From NCBI RefSeq assembly GCF_003259195.1, contig NZ_QJPK01000001.1, forward strand, positions 620,001-684,000: a DNA stretch of 64,000 nt, read 5' to 3'. Origin of the DNA: Paracoccus sediminilitoris. GTDB lineage: Bacteria; Pseudomonadota; Alphaproteobacteria; Rhodobacterales; Rhodobacteraceae. Position numbers and translations under genes: made by a program. Below the pieces are notes generated by a model. It worked only from the letters and a program-made list of their open reading frames with translations, was not told where the DNA came from and made no database searches. Below, piece after piece: positions 1 through 8,124 of this stretch (its first letter is position 1; each line of letters starts with the position of its first letter).

Positions 1-315
1 CTTGGTCAGGTAATGGGCCGCGCCCAGCTTGATCGCCTCGACCGCGGTGGCAATGCTGGCAAAGCCCGTCAGCACGACGATGCGCATATCCGGGTTCAGC
101 CGGTGCAGATAATCCACGCAGGTCAGCCCCGAATCCCCCGTCAGCTTCAGGTCGACCACCGCATGGCTGGGCATCACCGGCATGGTCGCGTTGCGCATCT
201 CCTCGGCCGAGGAAAAGCGGCTGACCGCGAAGCCGCGACGTTCCAGCGACCGCTGCAGGGTCTGCGCCAGGTCGTCGTCATCCTCGACGATCAGGATATG
301 GGCATCGGGGGTCAT
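1..315 (-). CDS. Response regulator receiver domain, RegA/PrrA/ActR-like (partial)
   Basis: The first 105 residues of a two-component response regulator; the C-terminal part lies outside the window. Visible are the acidic pocket (VEDDDD, residues 10-15), the likely phosphoacceptor Asp55 in VVDLKL, and an LTG motif before the conserved GAAHYLTK stretch whose Lys closes the receiver fold. The ATG overlaps the TGA of the upstream RegB-like kinase gene (ATGA), so the two are translationally coupled and probably form one phosphorelay. RegA/ActR proteins are short and carry a Fis-type helix-turn-helix after the receiver, which cannot be checked here. Assignment to the RegA group rests on the partner kinase and on local motif likeness. 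Confidence 0.85.
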   Translation of the reverse strand, partial: MTPDAHILIVEDDDDLAQTLQRSLERRGFAVSRFSSAEEMRNATMPVMPSHAVVDLKLTGDSGLTCVDYLHRLNPDMRIVVLTGFASIATAVEAIKLGAAHYLTK

Positions 316-1604
316 CTGCGGTCTCCAGTGACGGACAGCTTGTCCAGGGGCAGCTTCAGGGTGACCAACGCACCGCCCCCCGCCAGGTTCGAGGCTGTGA
401 CATCTCCGCCCAGTTTGCGGACGGCATTGACCACCAGGAACAGCCCCAGCCCCCTGCCCTGTCCGGGCTTGCTGGAATTATAGGGCTTGCCCAGGTTTGC
501 CAGAACGTCGGCGCGAAAGCCCGGCCCCCGGTCGCCGACCCGGATAACCAGATGTTCCCCCCGCACCGCGACCGTCAGCTCGACCCAATCCGGAGAGACC
601 TCATGCGCGTTTTCAAGCACCGTGGTGACCAGCTGGGTCAGCGCCGCATCGGCCAGGATCCTGACGTCGGGACTGACCTGGTTGCGCAGCTTCAGGGGCG
701 CCTGATCGTGGCTTTCCGACCACTCGGCCAGGATGTCGTCAAGGAATTCGCCGACCGAGGTCGGCACCGGATCCTCGCCCCGCAATTCGCCCGAGGATGC
801 CAGGATGCCGCTGACGATGGATTTGCAGCGATCGACCGCCTTCTGCATCTGGGCAATGTCATGCTGCAATTCGGGATCGTTCGCGGTGGCTGGAATCGCC
901 CGCCAGTCGCTGAGGATGACCGAGATCGAGGCCAGCGGCGTGCCCAGTTCATGCGCCGCCCCCGATGCCAGAAGGCCCATGCGGACGATGTGATCCTCCT
1001 CGGCGGCATGCTGGCGCAGGGCGGCAAGCCGCGCGTCGCGGTCGCGCAGGTTGCGGTTGATGCGCGTCACGAAGGTCACGATCAGCACCGCGTCGATCAG
1101 CAAGGCGACCAGCATTCCCGAGAGATAGGTGGTAAAGAAGGGTTCGTATTCCGGCAGGCGCAGCGGCAGATGCACCCGTGTCAGCATCGCGGTCAGCAGC
1201 GCCGTCAGGCCGACCAGACGCCAGCACTGACCGGGGCGCAGCAGCACCGCCGCCAGTGTCACCTGCAGCAGATAGATGGCGATGAAAGGGTTGCGTCCCC
1301 CGCCGCTGAGGCTCAACTGCACCGTCAACAGCAGGATGTCGATCAGCAGCACCCAGGCCAGCCCGGGCGCCCGCTTGCGACGCAGCCAGTGGATGCTGAC
1401 AAGGTTCAGGCTCAGCAGCGCGCCAAGCGTCATGGCCATGAAGGCCAGCGGAAGGTCGATGTTCAGGACGAGTTCCACGAACAGGATGGTGACCAGCTGC
1501 CCCGCGATGGCCAGCCAGCGCAGATGCACCAGCAGGCGCAGGTTCTTCAGATCGGTATCGGCCCCGCCGGGGGTCGGTTCAAGGATCGTTCCGTTTCCGA
1601 TCAC
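312..1604 (-). CDS. RegB/PrrB/ActS-like redox-sensing histidine kinase
   Basis: Membrane sensor kinase of 430 residues. About six hydrophobic segments fill residues 25-180. Residues 101-107 (GGGRNPF) match the GGxxNPF quinone-binding motif described for RegB. The H-box is AAHELGTPL with His218, and Cys260 in VDRCKSI lies about 42 residues later, near the position of the redox-active cysteine of RegB. The N box (ENAHEV), VGDRGPGF and GRGLGLFL form the ATP-binding domain. I chose the GTG at 1604 because it lies just after the SURF1 stop and has GAAGG upstream; an ATG at 1667 would overlap SURF1 by 56 bases. It follows the quinol oxidase genes and overlaps the response regulator gene, which suits a sensor of quinone-pool or redox state. 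Confidence 0.88.
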   Translation of the reverse strand: MIGNGTILEPTPGGADTDLKNLRLLVHLRWLAIAGQLVTILFVELVLNIDLPLAFMAMTLGALLSLNLVSIHWLRRKRAPGLAWVLLIDILLLTVQLSLSGGGRNPFIAIYLLQVTLAAVLLRPGQCWRLVGLTALLTAMLTRVHLPLRLPEYEPFFTTYLSGMLVALLIDAVLIVTFVTRINRNLRDRDARLAALRQHAAEEDHIVRMGLLASGAAHELGTPLASISVILSDWRAIPATANDPELQHDIAQMQKAVDRCKSIVSGILASSGELRGEDPVPTSVGEFLDDILAEWSESHDQAPLKLRNQVSPDVRILADAALTQLVTTVLENAHEVSPDWVELTVAVRGEHLVIRVGDRGPGFRADVLANLGKPYNSSKPGQGRGLGLFLVVNAVRKLGGDVTASNLAGGGALVTLKLPLDKLSVTGDRR

Positions 1605-1611
1605 CCGCAGC

Positions 1612-2337
1612 CTACCTTCGTCCGTGTCGCCAGACCAGGAATGCCGCGCCAAGCGTTCCGGCCGCAAGGGCGAACCATGTCAGCGCATAGGTCAGGTGCG
1701 AATTGCGAAAGGCCACCACCGTCAGGCCGCCCACCGGCAGGCCGCCCGGATTGGGGGTGGCATCGGCATCGACGAAGAAGGGCGCGACGGGACCGTCATG
1801 TCCGGCCATGATCGCCGCGACATCGCGGGAATACCAGCGGTCATTCGCCGGATCGTTGTCGCGCAGGAAGGCGCCCTTGGGCTGGGACATGCGCAGCAAT
1901 CCGGTGACGGTGACGGGACCGGCGATCTGGCCCGCACCACGGGTGGCAGGGTCGCGCCGATCGGACGGCACAAAGCCGCGATTGACCAGATAGGTGGCGT
2001 CCGGTGTTTCCAGCGGCGTCATCACCCAGAAGCCCCCGCCCCGTTCGGTCACGGCCTGGACCAGCGTTTCGTCGTCATGGTCGAAGATACCGCGCAGGGT
2101 CACCTTGCGGTATTCGTCCGTCGCCTCGGACAGGGCGTCCCAGGTGGCGGGCAGCGGCACGGGTTCGGGATCGGCGGCCAGTCGGGCATCGACGCGGGCG
2201 ATCAGGTCCTGTTTCCAGTGCAGGCGCTGCACCTGCCAGACGCCAAGCGACAGGAACATCACCGTCAAAAGCAGCGTCGCCCCTGCCAGGATGGCAAGGG
2301 CGGCACCGGACATGCGATGGCGGGCGGGGGCGGTCAC
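1612..2337 (-). CDS. SURF1-family oxidase assembly factor (Surf1q type)
   Basis: Protein of 241 residues with one N-terminal (about 10-33) and one C-terminal (about 215-235) membrane helix around a periplasmic domain, the usual SURF1 layout. Family motifs seen are LGVWQVQRLHWK after the first helix, VNRGFVP and GGLTVVAFRNSHLTYALTWF at the second helix. SURF1 proteins help insert heme into the heme-copper oxidase subunit I. The start overlaps the end of the subunit IV gene by four bases, so it belongs to the quinol oxidase operon. In P. denitrificans the copy in this position (Surf1q) serves the quinol oxidase rather than the aa3 cytochrome oxidase; the same is inferred here from context. Confidence 0.93.
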   Translation of the reverse strand: MTAPARHRMSGAALAILAGATLLLTVMFLSLGVWQVQRLHWKQDLIARVDARLAADPEPVPLPATWDALSEATDEYRKVTLRGIFDHDDETLVQAVTERGGGFWVMTPLETPDATYLVNRGFVPSDRRDPATRGAGQIAGPVTVTGLLRMSQPKGAFLRDNDPANDRWYSRDVAAIMAGHDGPVAPFFVDADATPNPGGLPVGGLTVVAFRNSHLTYALTWFALAAGTLGAAFLVWRHGRR

Positions 2338-2699
2338 GACTGCCCCGTCATCCCCTGCGGCATCGGCATCATGTTGGCGTTCATATGATACATGACCCAG
2401 ACAGACCCCGACAACATGATGACCAGAACCACGATGGTGAAGACCAGCGAGATCATCGTCCAGCCCTTTTCGGATTTCGTGTTCATGTGCAGGAAATAGA
2501 TCATGTGGACGACAATCTGGGCGACCGCCATGCCAAGGACGATCATCACCGTCAGCATGCGGCTGGCCAGCCCCCCGGCCATGACCAGGCCGAAGGGGAT
2601 CGCCGTCAGAATGACCGACAGGATGAACCCCGTCGCATAGCTGCGCAGGCTGCCATGATCGTGGCCGTCTTCGGCGTGATGGGTGTCGTGCGTGCTCAT
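2334..2699 (-). CDS. cyoD: Cytochrome bo3/ba3 quinol oxidase subunit IV
   Basis: Small subunit of 121 residues with three hydrophobic helices (about 22-45, 47-70 and 80-103) and a His-rich N terminus (HDTHHAEDGHDHG). The YFLHMN stretch in the second helix is typical of CyoD. The subunit is thought to support assembly of subunit I of the quinol oxidase. The ATG overlaps the TGA of the subunit III gene (ATGA), and its own stop overlaps the SURF1 start, so the operon is tightly coupled. Upstream in-frame sequence without a sensible start was excluded. Confidence 0.93.
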   Translation of the reverse strand: MSTHDTHHAEDGHDHGSLRSYATGFILSVILTAIPFGLVMAGGLASRMLTVMIVLGMAVAQIVVHMIYFLHMNTKSEKGWTMISLVFTIVVLVIMLSGSVWVMYHMNANMMPMPQGMTGQS

Positions 2700-3319
2700 C
2701 AGATCATCCCCATGAGATAGACGAAGGTGAAGACCCCGATCCAGATGACGTCCAGAAAGTGCCAGAACAGCGACAGGCACATCAGCCTGCGCGTATTCGA
2801 GGCCGTCAGCCCCGTGCGCAGCACCTGCACCATCAGCGTCGCCAGCCAGATGATGCCGAAGGTGACGTGCAGGCCATGCGTGCCCACCAGCGCGAAGAAG
2901 GACGACAAAAAGGCCGAACGGCCGGGCGTCGCGCCTTCGTGGATCAGGTGGCTGAATTCGTAAAGTTCGATCGACAGGAAGGCCGCGCCGAAAAGCCCGG
3001 TGATGCCCAGCCAGACCAACATCATGGTCTGACGCCTGCGCGCCATTTCCAGCATCGCAAAGCCGTAGGTGATCGACGACAGAAGCAGCATCGCGGTGTT
3101 CAGCGCGACCAGTTCCAGGTCGAACAGCTCCTTGGGGCCCGGGCCGCCGGCGTAATTGTGGCCAAGGACCGCATAGACGGCAAAGAGGACCGCGAAGATC
3201 AGGCAATCGCTCATCAGGTAGATCCAGAACCCCAGCATGGTGCTGGCGCCTTCCGGCAAATGGGGTTCGTGATCCAGGTGGAACTGGCGCGGGCCGGTCT
3301 GTGTGACGGTTGATGACAT
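2699..3319 (-). CDS. cyoC: Cytochrome bo3/ba3 quinol oxidase subunit III
   Basis: Protein of 206 residues with five predicted membrane helices, matching the five-helix CyoC/QoxC form of heme-copper oxidase subunit III. Supporting motifs are LGFWIYLMSDCLIFA in the first helix, the SHLIHEG region, GTHGLHVTFGIIW and a C-terminal LFWHFLDVIWIGVFTFVYLMG, which carries the WHFxDxxW signature. The gene starts three bases after the subunit I stop and overlaps cyoD, so it is co-transcribed. The subunit does not carry redox cofactors; it stabilises subunit I. Confidence 0.96.
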   Translation of the reverse strand: MSSTVTQTGPRQFHLDHEPHLPEGASTMLGFWIYLMSDCLIFAVLFAVYAVLGHNYAGGPGPKELFDLELVALNTAMLLLSSITYGFAMLEMARRRQTMMLVWLGITGLFGAAFLSIELYEFSHLIHEGATPGRSAFLSSFFALVGTHGLHVTFGIIWLATLMVQVLRTGLTASNTRRLMCLSLFWHFLDVIWIGVFTFVYLMGMI

Positions 3320-3322
3320 GGC

Positions 3323-5332
3323 TTATGCCCTGCTTTCGATCAGCTTGGTGCGACGGGCTTCGGTATCCACCACGGTCTGGACCGGGATGTAGAAGTCGCG
3401 CTTGGTGTTGAAGGTATGGCCGATCGCCACCGCCAGGATGCCCAGAAAGGATAGGGCGGCCAGCCACCAGATGTACCAGACAAGGGCGAAACCGCAGGCC
3501 ACGCTGAGGGCGGCGATGATGACCCCCGCGCCCGTGTTCCGGGGCATGTGGATCGCCTCGTATCCGGTCAGCGGACGTTCATAGCTGTGGGACTTCATGT
3601 CGTGCCAGGCGTCGATGTCATGGACCACCGGCGTGAAGGCGAAGTTGTAGTCGGCCGGCGGCGAGGAGGTCGCCCATTCCAGCGTCCGCCCCTGCCAGGG
3701 ATCGCCCGTGACGTCGCGGTTCTTCTTGCGGTCGCGGATGGACACGGCAATCTGGATCAGGAAGGCCGCGATGCCTACCGCGATCAGCGCCGCGCCGAAG
3801 CCCGCGATGATGAACCAGATCTGCAGGCTGGGGTCGTCAAAGACCCGCATCCGGCGCGTCACGCCCATCAGGCCCAGCACATAGAGCGGCGTGAAGGCGA
3901 ACCAGTAGCCCGCGACCCAGAACCAGAACGAGATCTTGCCCCAGAATTCATCCAGCTTGAAGCCGAAGGCCTTGGGGAACCAATAGTTCATGCCTGCGAA
4001 CAGCCCGAACAGCACGCCGCCGATGATGACGTTGTGGAAGTGGGCGATCAGGAACAGCGAGTTGTGCAGCACGAAATCGGCGGGCGGCACGGCCAGCAGG
4101 ACGCCCGTCATCCCCCCCACGGTGAAGGTGATCATGAAGGCGATGGTCCACAGCATCGGCAGTTCGAACCGCACGCGGCCGCGATACATGGTGAACAGCC
4201 AGTTGAACAGCTTGGCCCCCGTCGGGATCGAGATGATCATCGTCGTGATCCCGAAGAACGAGTTCACCGACGCACCCGACCCCATGGTGAAGAAGTGGTG
4301 CAGCCAGACCAGATAGGACAGGATCGTGATGCAGACCGTAGCATAGACCATCGAGGTATAGCCGAAGAGCCGCTTGCCCGAAAACGCCGAGGTCACTTCC
4401 GAGAAGATACCGAAGGCGGGCAGGATCAGGATATAGACCTCGGGGTGGCCCCAGATCCAGATCAGGTTCACGTACATCATGGGGTTGCCGCCCATGTCGT
4501 TGGTAAAGAAATGCGTGCCGACATAGCGGTCCAGCGTCATCAGCACCAGGACGGCCGTCAGCACCGGGAAGGACGCCACGATCAGCACGTTGGTGCAAAG
4601 CGAGGTCCAGGTGAAGATCGGCATCTTCATCATGGTCATGCCGGGCGCGCGCATCTTGATGATGGTGACCAGCAGGTTGATGCCCGACAAGGTCGTGCCC
4701 ACCCCTGCGATCTGAAGCCCCCAGATATAGTAATCGACGCCGACGCCCGGGCTTGCCTCGGCCCCCGACAGGGGCGGCATGGCCAGCCAGCCGGTCATGG
4801 CAAACTCGCCGATGAACAGCGACATCATGACGATCACCGCGCCGCCGACCGTCATCCAGAACGAGAAGTTGTTCAGGAACGGAAAGGACACGTCCCGCGC
4901 GCCGATCTGCAGGGGCACGACATAGTTCATCAGGCCCGTCACCATCGGCATGGCCACGAAGAAGATCATGATCACGCCATGCGCGGTGAAAACCTGGTCA
5001 TAATGGTGGGCGGTCAGATAGCCCTCGGACCCGCCGAACGCCATCGCCTGCTGCAGGCGCATCATGATCGCGTCGGCAAAGCCGCGCAGCAGCATGACGA
5101 CACCCAGGATCATGTACATGATGCCGATCTTCTTGTGATCGACCGTGGTGAACCACTGGGACCACAGATAACCCCAGAGGCGGAAATAGGTCAGCGCCGC
5201 AACCATCGCGATCCCGCCCAGGGCCACCACCGCGAAGGTGGCGACCAGGATGGGTTCGTGAAGCGGTATGGCGTCGAATGTCAGGCGACCGAACAGGAAG
5301 GAGGTGTTCGGATCTTGCATGGGCGATGTCAT
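3323..5332 (-). CDS. cyoB: Cytochrome bo3/ba3 quinol oxidase subunit I
   Basis: Catalytic subunit of 669 residues, the usual CyoB/QoxB length, with about 15 hydrophobic helices. The metal ligands are visible: the His in HGVIMIFF for the low-spin heme, [12 protein letters not shown] with the Cu(B) His and the cross-linking Tyr, [11 protein letters not shown] with the paired Cu(B) His residues, and HFHNVIIGG with the heme ligands. The enzyme oxidises ubiquinol at the inner membrane, reduces O2 to water and pumps protons. It sits in the order cyoA-B-C-D-surf1, with 12 bases between cyoA and cyoB. Whether the hemes are b/o or b/a cannot be told from the sequence. Confidence 0.97.
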   Translation of the reverse strand: MTSPMQDPNTSFLFGRLTFDAIPLHEPILVATFAVVALGGIAMVAALTYFRLWGYLWSQWFTTVDHKKIGIMYMILGVVMLLRGFADAIMMRLQQAMAFGGSEGYLTAHHYDQVFTAHGVIMIFFVAMPMVTGLMNYVVPLQIGARDVSFPFLNNFSFWMTVGGAVIVMMSLFIGEFAMTGWLAMPPLSGAEASPGVGVDYYIWGLQIAGVGTTLSGINLLVTIIKMRAPGMTMMKMPIFTWTSLCTNVLIVASFPVLTAVLVLMTLDRYVGTHFFTNDMGGNPMMYVNLIWIWGHPEVYILILPAFGIFSEVTSAFSGKRLFGYTSMVYATVCITILSYLVWLHHFFTMGSGASVNSFFGITTMIISIPTGAKLFNWLFTMYRGRVRFELPMLWTIAFMITFTVGGMTGVLLAVPPADFVLHNSLFLIAHFHNVIIGGVLFGLFAGMNYWFPKAFGFKLDEFWGKISFWFWVAGYWFAFTPLYVLGLMGVTRRMRVFDDPSLQIWFIIAGFGAALIAVGIAAFLIQIAVSIRDRKKNRDVTGDPWQGRTLEWATSSPPADYNFAFTPVVHDIDAWHDMKSHSYERPLTGYEAIHMPRNTGAGVIIAALSVACGFALVWYIWWLAALSFLGILAVAIGHTFNTKRDFYIPVQTVVDTEARRTKLIESRA

Positions 5333-5344
5333 GGTTCGGTCCGA

Positions 5345-6547
5345 TTACTGGTTGTCGGGATTGGGCTGGGTGGCATCAGGCCGAGCGGGATCGGGCTGGA
5401 ACAGGGGCATGAAGTCCCGGCCCAGGCCGTGGCCGCGCAGCATGCGCCTGTCGGCGTCGGTGGCGGTCTTGTCGGCCTCGGGGGTGTCGGACTGCATCTC
5501 GTCCTCGCCACCGTTGCGGCTGACATCCATGCCCTCCATGCCGTGACCGTCATGGGACATGGCGCCGTGATCGGCATGTTGTTCCTGATCCTGACCATGG
5601 GCCATTTCCATGCCGCCGGATCTGGTGTGCATGTCCTGCATCATCATGTCGTTCATGCACATTTGGCCCGGCTCGACGCACATGTTCAGGATGTCGTGGT
5701 AGAGACCGTCCTCGACGCCCGCGAAATGCATGGGGGCAACGTTTTCGGAAGGCTTGACCAGGTCCAGATAGGTGTCGCGGTCCAGCGTGGCGTCCTGTGC
5801 CTGGACATCGGCGACCCAGTTTTCGAACCCTGCATCGTCCATGCCGTGGAACTTGAAGCGCATGCCGGAAAAGCCCGCGCCGGAATAGTTCGACGAAAAG
5901 CCGTCATAGACGCCCTCTTCGTTGATGACGCCGTGCAGGCCGGTCTCCATGCCGGGCATGGTATAGATCATGCCGGCCAGCGTCGGGATATAGAAGGCGT
6001 TCATCACCGAGGATGAGGTCAGCTTAAACTCGATCGGGCGGTCGACGGGGGCGGCCAGTTCGTTCACGGTCGCGATGCCGTATTGGGGATAGATGAACAT
6101 CCATTTCCAATCCAGCGACACGACCTGGACCTGCAGCGGTTCGTGTTCGTCGGTCACCACCAACTCCTTCGAAATGCGGTCCAGCTTGCGATAGGGATCA
6201 AGAAGATGCGTGCCGACCCAGGTCAGCCCCCCAAGGCAGATGATGATCAGCAACGGCGCGGCCCAGATCACCACTTCCAGCTTGGTCGAATGGCTCCAGT
6301 CGGGGGCATAGGTGGCATCGGTGTTCGAGGCGCGGTATTTCCACGCGAAGAAGACCACCAGGCAGATTACCGGAATGATGATCAGCAGCATCAGCAGGGT
6401 CGATGTGACCAGGACATCCCTTTGCCGCGCTGCCACGTCGCCCGACGGCGACAGCACCACCGCATCACATGCGGACAGAAGGGCCGGGAGGGTCAACAGG
6501 GCGGTAAGGTGTAAACGTTTCAAGGCGTTTCCAGTCCGATGGTCCAT
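5345..6547 (-). CDS. cyoA: Quinol oxidase subunit II lipoprotein, with a Met/His-rich tail
   Basis: Protein of 400 residues. The N terminus is a lipoprotein signal (LTLPALLSAC, lipobox Cys about residue 27), followed by two helices and a periplasmic cupredoxin-like domain (YPQYGIATVNE, FYIPTLAGMIYTMPGM) that lacks the Cu(A) Cys/Met set, as expected for a quinol oxidase. After the family domain comes a Met/His/acid-rich extension of roughly 100 residues (MCMNDMMMQDMH, HADHGAMSHDGHGMEGMD) ending in a Pro/Asp-rich tail. The start at 6547 is used because it begins directly before the signal peptide. First gene of the oxidase operon; the upstream palindrome at 6618-6638 may control it. Confidence 0.95.
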   Translation of the reverse strand: MDHRTGNALKRLHLTALLTLPALLSACDAVVLSPSGDVAARQRDVLVTSTLLMLLIIIPVICLVVFFAWKYRASNTDATYAPDWSHSTKLEVVIWAAPLLIIICLGGLTWVGTHLLDPYRKLDRISKELVVTDEHEPLQVQVVSLDWKWMFIYPQYGIATVNELAAPVDRPIEFKLTSSSVMNAFYIPTLAGMIYTMPGMETGLHGVINEEGVYDGFSSNYSGAGFSGMRFKFHGMDDAGFENWVADVQAQDATLDRDTYLDLVKPSENVAPMHFAGVEDGLYHDILNMCVEPGQMCMNDMMMQDMHTRSGGMEMAHGQDQEQHADHGAMSHDGHGMEGMDVSRNGGEDEMQSDTPEADKTATDADRRMLRGHGLGRDFMPLFQPDPARPDATQPNPDNQ

Positions 6548-6617
6548 GAAATGACGGGTTTGGGGCGGGCCGGGGCCACGCCGAGCCGCAGCGATACGCC
6601 CCGTACCCGGGAACCGA

Positions 6618-6638
6618 CATTGGACAATTTGCCCAATG
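6618..6638. promoter_or_regulatory. 21-bp palindrome, candidate operator between cyoA and the MFS gene
   Basis: The sequence CATTGGaCAAtTTGcCCAATG is an inverted repeat with a single mismatched pair around a central T. It lies about 70 bases from the start codons of both divergent genes (cyoA at 6547, MFS at 6708). The dyad does not match the FNR/ANR box (TTGAT-N4-ATCAA). The regulator is unknown. Confidence 0.55.
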
Positions 6639-6707
6639 CACATATCCTGCGAACAGGCGCAGGAACGCCGCTGAATTCATGACAATCGCGAACGGAGCAA
6701 CAGCGGC

Positions 6708-8024
6708 ATGACCAGCACAGCCTCGACCATCGCCGAAAAGGACGCCCGCGCGCATAACGACGCGCCGGTCCCTCTGGAACCCAGCGAGATTTCCATCGGC
6801 GTCGTCATCGGGCGGACATCCGAATTTTTCGATTTCTTCGTCTATGCCATCGCATCGGTCCTGGTCTTTCCCGACCTGATCTTTTCCTTCACCGATCCGC
6901 TGCGCGGGACGCTCTATTCCTTCGCGATTTTCGCGCTGGCCTTCATCGCCCGTCCCGTCGGCACGGCGGTCTTCACGCTGATCGACAAGAATTACGGGCG
7001 CGGGGCCAAGCTGACATCGGCGCTGTTCCTGCTGGGGGCATCGACGGCGATGCTGGCCTTCCTGCCCAGTTATGAACAGGTCGGCGCCTATGCGATCCTG
7101 TTCCTGGCGATCCTGCGCATCGGCCAGGGAATGGCGCTTGGCGGAGCTTGGGACGGTTTGGCCTCGCTTCTGGCGATGAACGCCCCCAAGGGGCGGCAGG
7201 GCTGGTACGCGATGATCCCGCAGATGGGCGCACCGCTGGGGCTGATCGTGGCCAGCGGGTTGTTCGTCTTTCTGGTCACCAGCCTCAGCGCACGCGATTT
7301 CCTGGATTTCGGCTGGCGCTATCCCTTCTTCGTGGCCTTCGCGATCAACGTGGTGGCGCTGTTCGCCCGCCTGCGCATCATCGCGACGCCGGAATACGAA
7401 AAGCAGTTCGACAACCTGGAACTGACCCCCGTCCGCGCCAGCGAGACCATCAAGGCCGAAGGCCGCCACCTGCTGCTGGGCGCCTTCACGCCCTTGGCCA
7501 GCTTCGCGCTGTTCCACATGGTGACGGTCTATCCGCTGTCTTGGGTATTCCTGTTCACCGACGAATCCCCCGCAGGCTTCCTGGTGATCGAGATCGTGGG
7601 CGCCGTCATCGGCCTGCTGGCGGTGATGATGTCGGGCATCGTGGCGGACCGGATCGGACGCCTGCGCCTGTTGTCGATGTGTTCCATCGCGATCGGCATC
7701 TTCGCGCTGTTCGCACCCCTGCTGCTGAACGGCGGCGCCGTGGGCGAGGTGATCTACATGGTCGTGGGCTTTGCCATCCTGGGCCTGTCCTTCGGCCAAT
7801 CTTCGGGCGCGGTCGCGGCACGTTTTTCCAAACGCTACCGCTATACGGGTTCGGCGCTGACCTCGGATATCGCCTGGCTGATCGGCGCGGGCTTTGCCCC
7901 CGTGGTGGCGCTGCTGCTGTCCAGCACCTTCGGCCTGTGGAGCGGCGGCGCCTATCTGCTCTCGGGCGCGATCTGCACCTATGTCGCGCTGCGCATGACC
8001 AAGCAGCTGGATTTCCAGTCCTGA
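6708..8024 (+). CDS. MFS transporter, metabolite:H+ symporter (MHS) type
   Basis: Inner-membrane carrier of 438 residues with about 12 hydrophobic helices. The first helix begins with IGRTSEFFDFFVYAIAS, close to the GxxxExFDxxxYG pattern of MHS-family carriers, and FIARPVGTAVF follows in the second. The loop GQGMALGGAWDGLASLLAMNAPKGRQGW corresponds to the family GGEWGG...E region, but the usual acidic residue is replaced by a Gly-Gly-Ala-Trp-Asp-Gly version. A second A-like motif, SGIVADRIGRLRLL, opens the C-terminal half. The substrate cannot be named; relatives carry organic acids, betaines or shikimate. Transcribed alone, divergent from cyoA, and closed by a terminator at 8062. Confidence 0.85.
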   Translation: MTSTASTIAEKDARAHNDAPVPLEPSEISIGVVIGRTSEFFDFFVYAIASVLVFPDLIFSFTDPLRGTLYSFAIFALAFIARPVGTAVFTLIDKNYGRGAKLTSALFLLGASTAMLAFLPSYEQVGAYAILFLAILRIGQGMALGGAWDGLASLLAMNAPKGRQGWYAMIPQMGAPLGLIVASGLFVFLVTSLSARDFLDFGWRYPFFVAFAINVVALFARLRIIATPEYEKQFDNLELTPVRASETIKAEGRHLLLGAFTPLASFALFHMVTVYPLSWVFLFTDESPAGFLVIEIVGAVIGLLAVMMSGIVADRIGRLRLLSMCSIAIGIFALFAPLLLNGGAVGEVIYMVVGFAILGLSFGQSSGAVAARFSKRYRYTGSALTSDIAWLIGAGFAPVVALLLSSTFGLWSGGAYLLSGAICTYVALRMTKQLDFQS

Positions 8025-8061
8025 CCCCTGCCCCTGCCTGCGCGTCGGCCTGAACAGGCGG

Positions 8062-8092
8062 CGAAGCGATCATCGCTTCGTCGTTTTTTTTT
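8062..8092 (+). terminator. Rho-independent terminator after the MFS gene
   Basis: CGAAGCGAT and ATCGCTTCG form a 9-bp inverted repeat, followed by a run of nine T residues. The site lies 37 bases after the MFS stop and before the convergent LacI gene end at 8125. Confidence 0.9.
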
Positions 8093-8124
8093 CGGCATGC
8101 CTGGTGCGCGCCATGCCGAAGGGG

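Noticed and set aside
552-1811. Open frame of 419 codons on the plus strand
   Set aside because: Antisense to the histidine kinase gene; no start signal or motif.
3548-6016. Open frame of 822 codons on the plus strand
   Set aside because: It lies antisense to cyoB and cyoA, is rich in His, Arg, Gly and Asp as expected for a GC-rich shadow frame, and has no recognisable domain or ribosome site.
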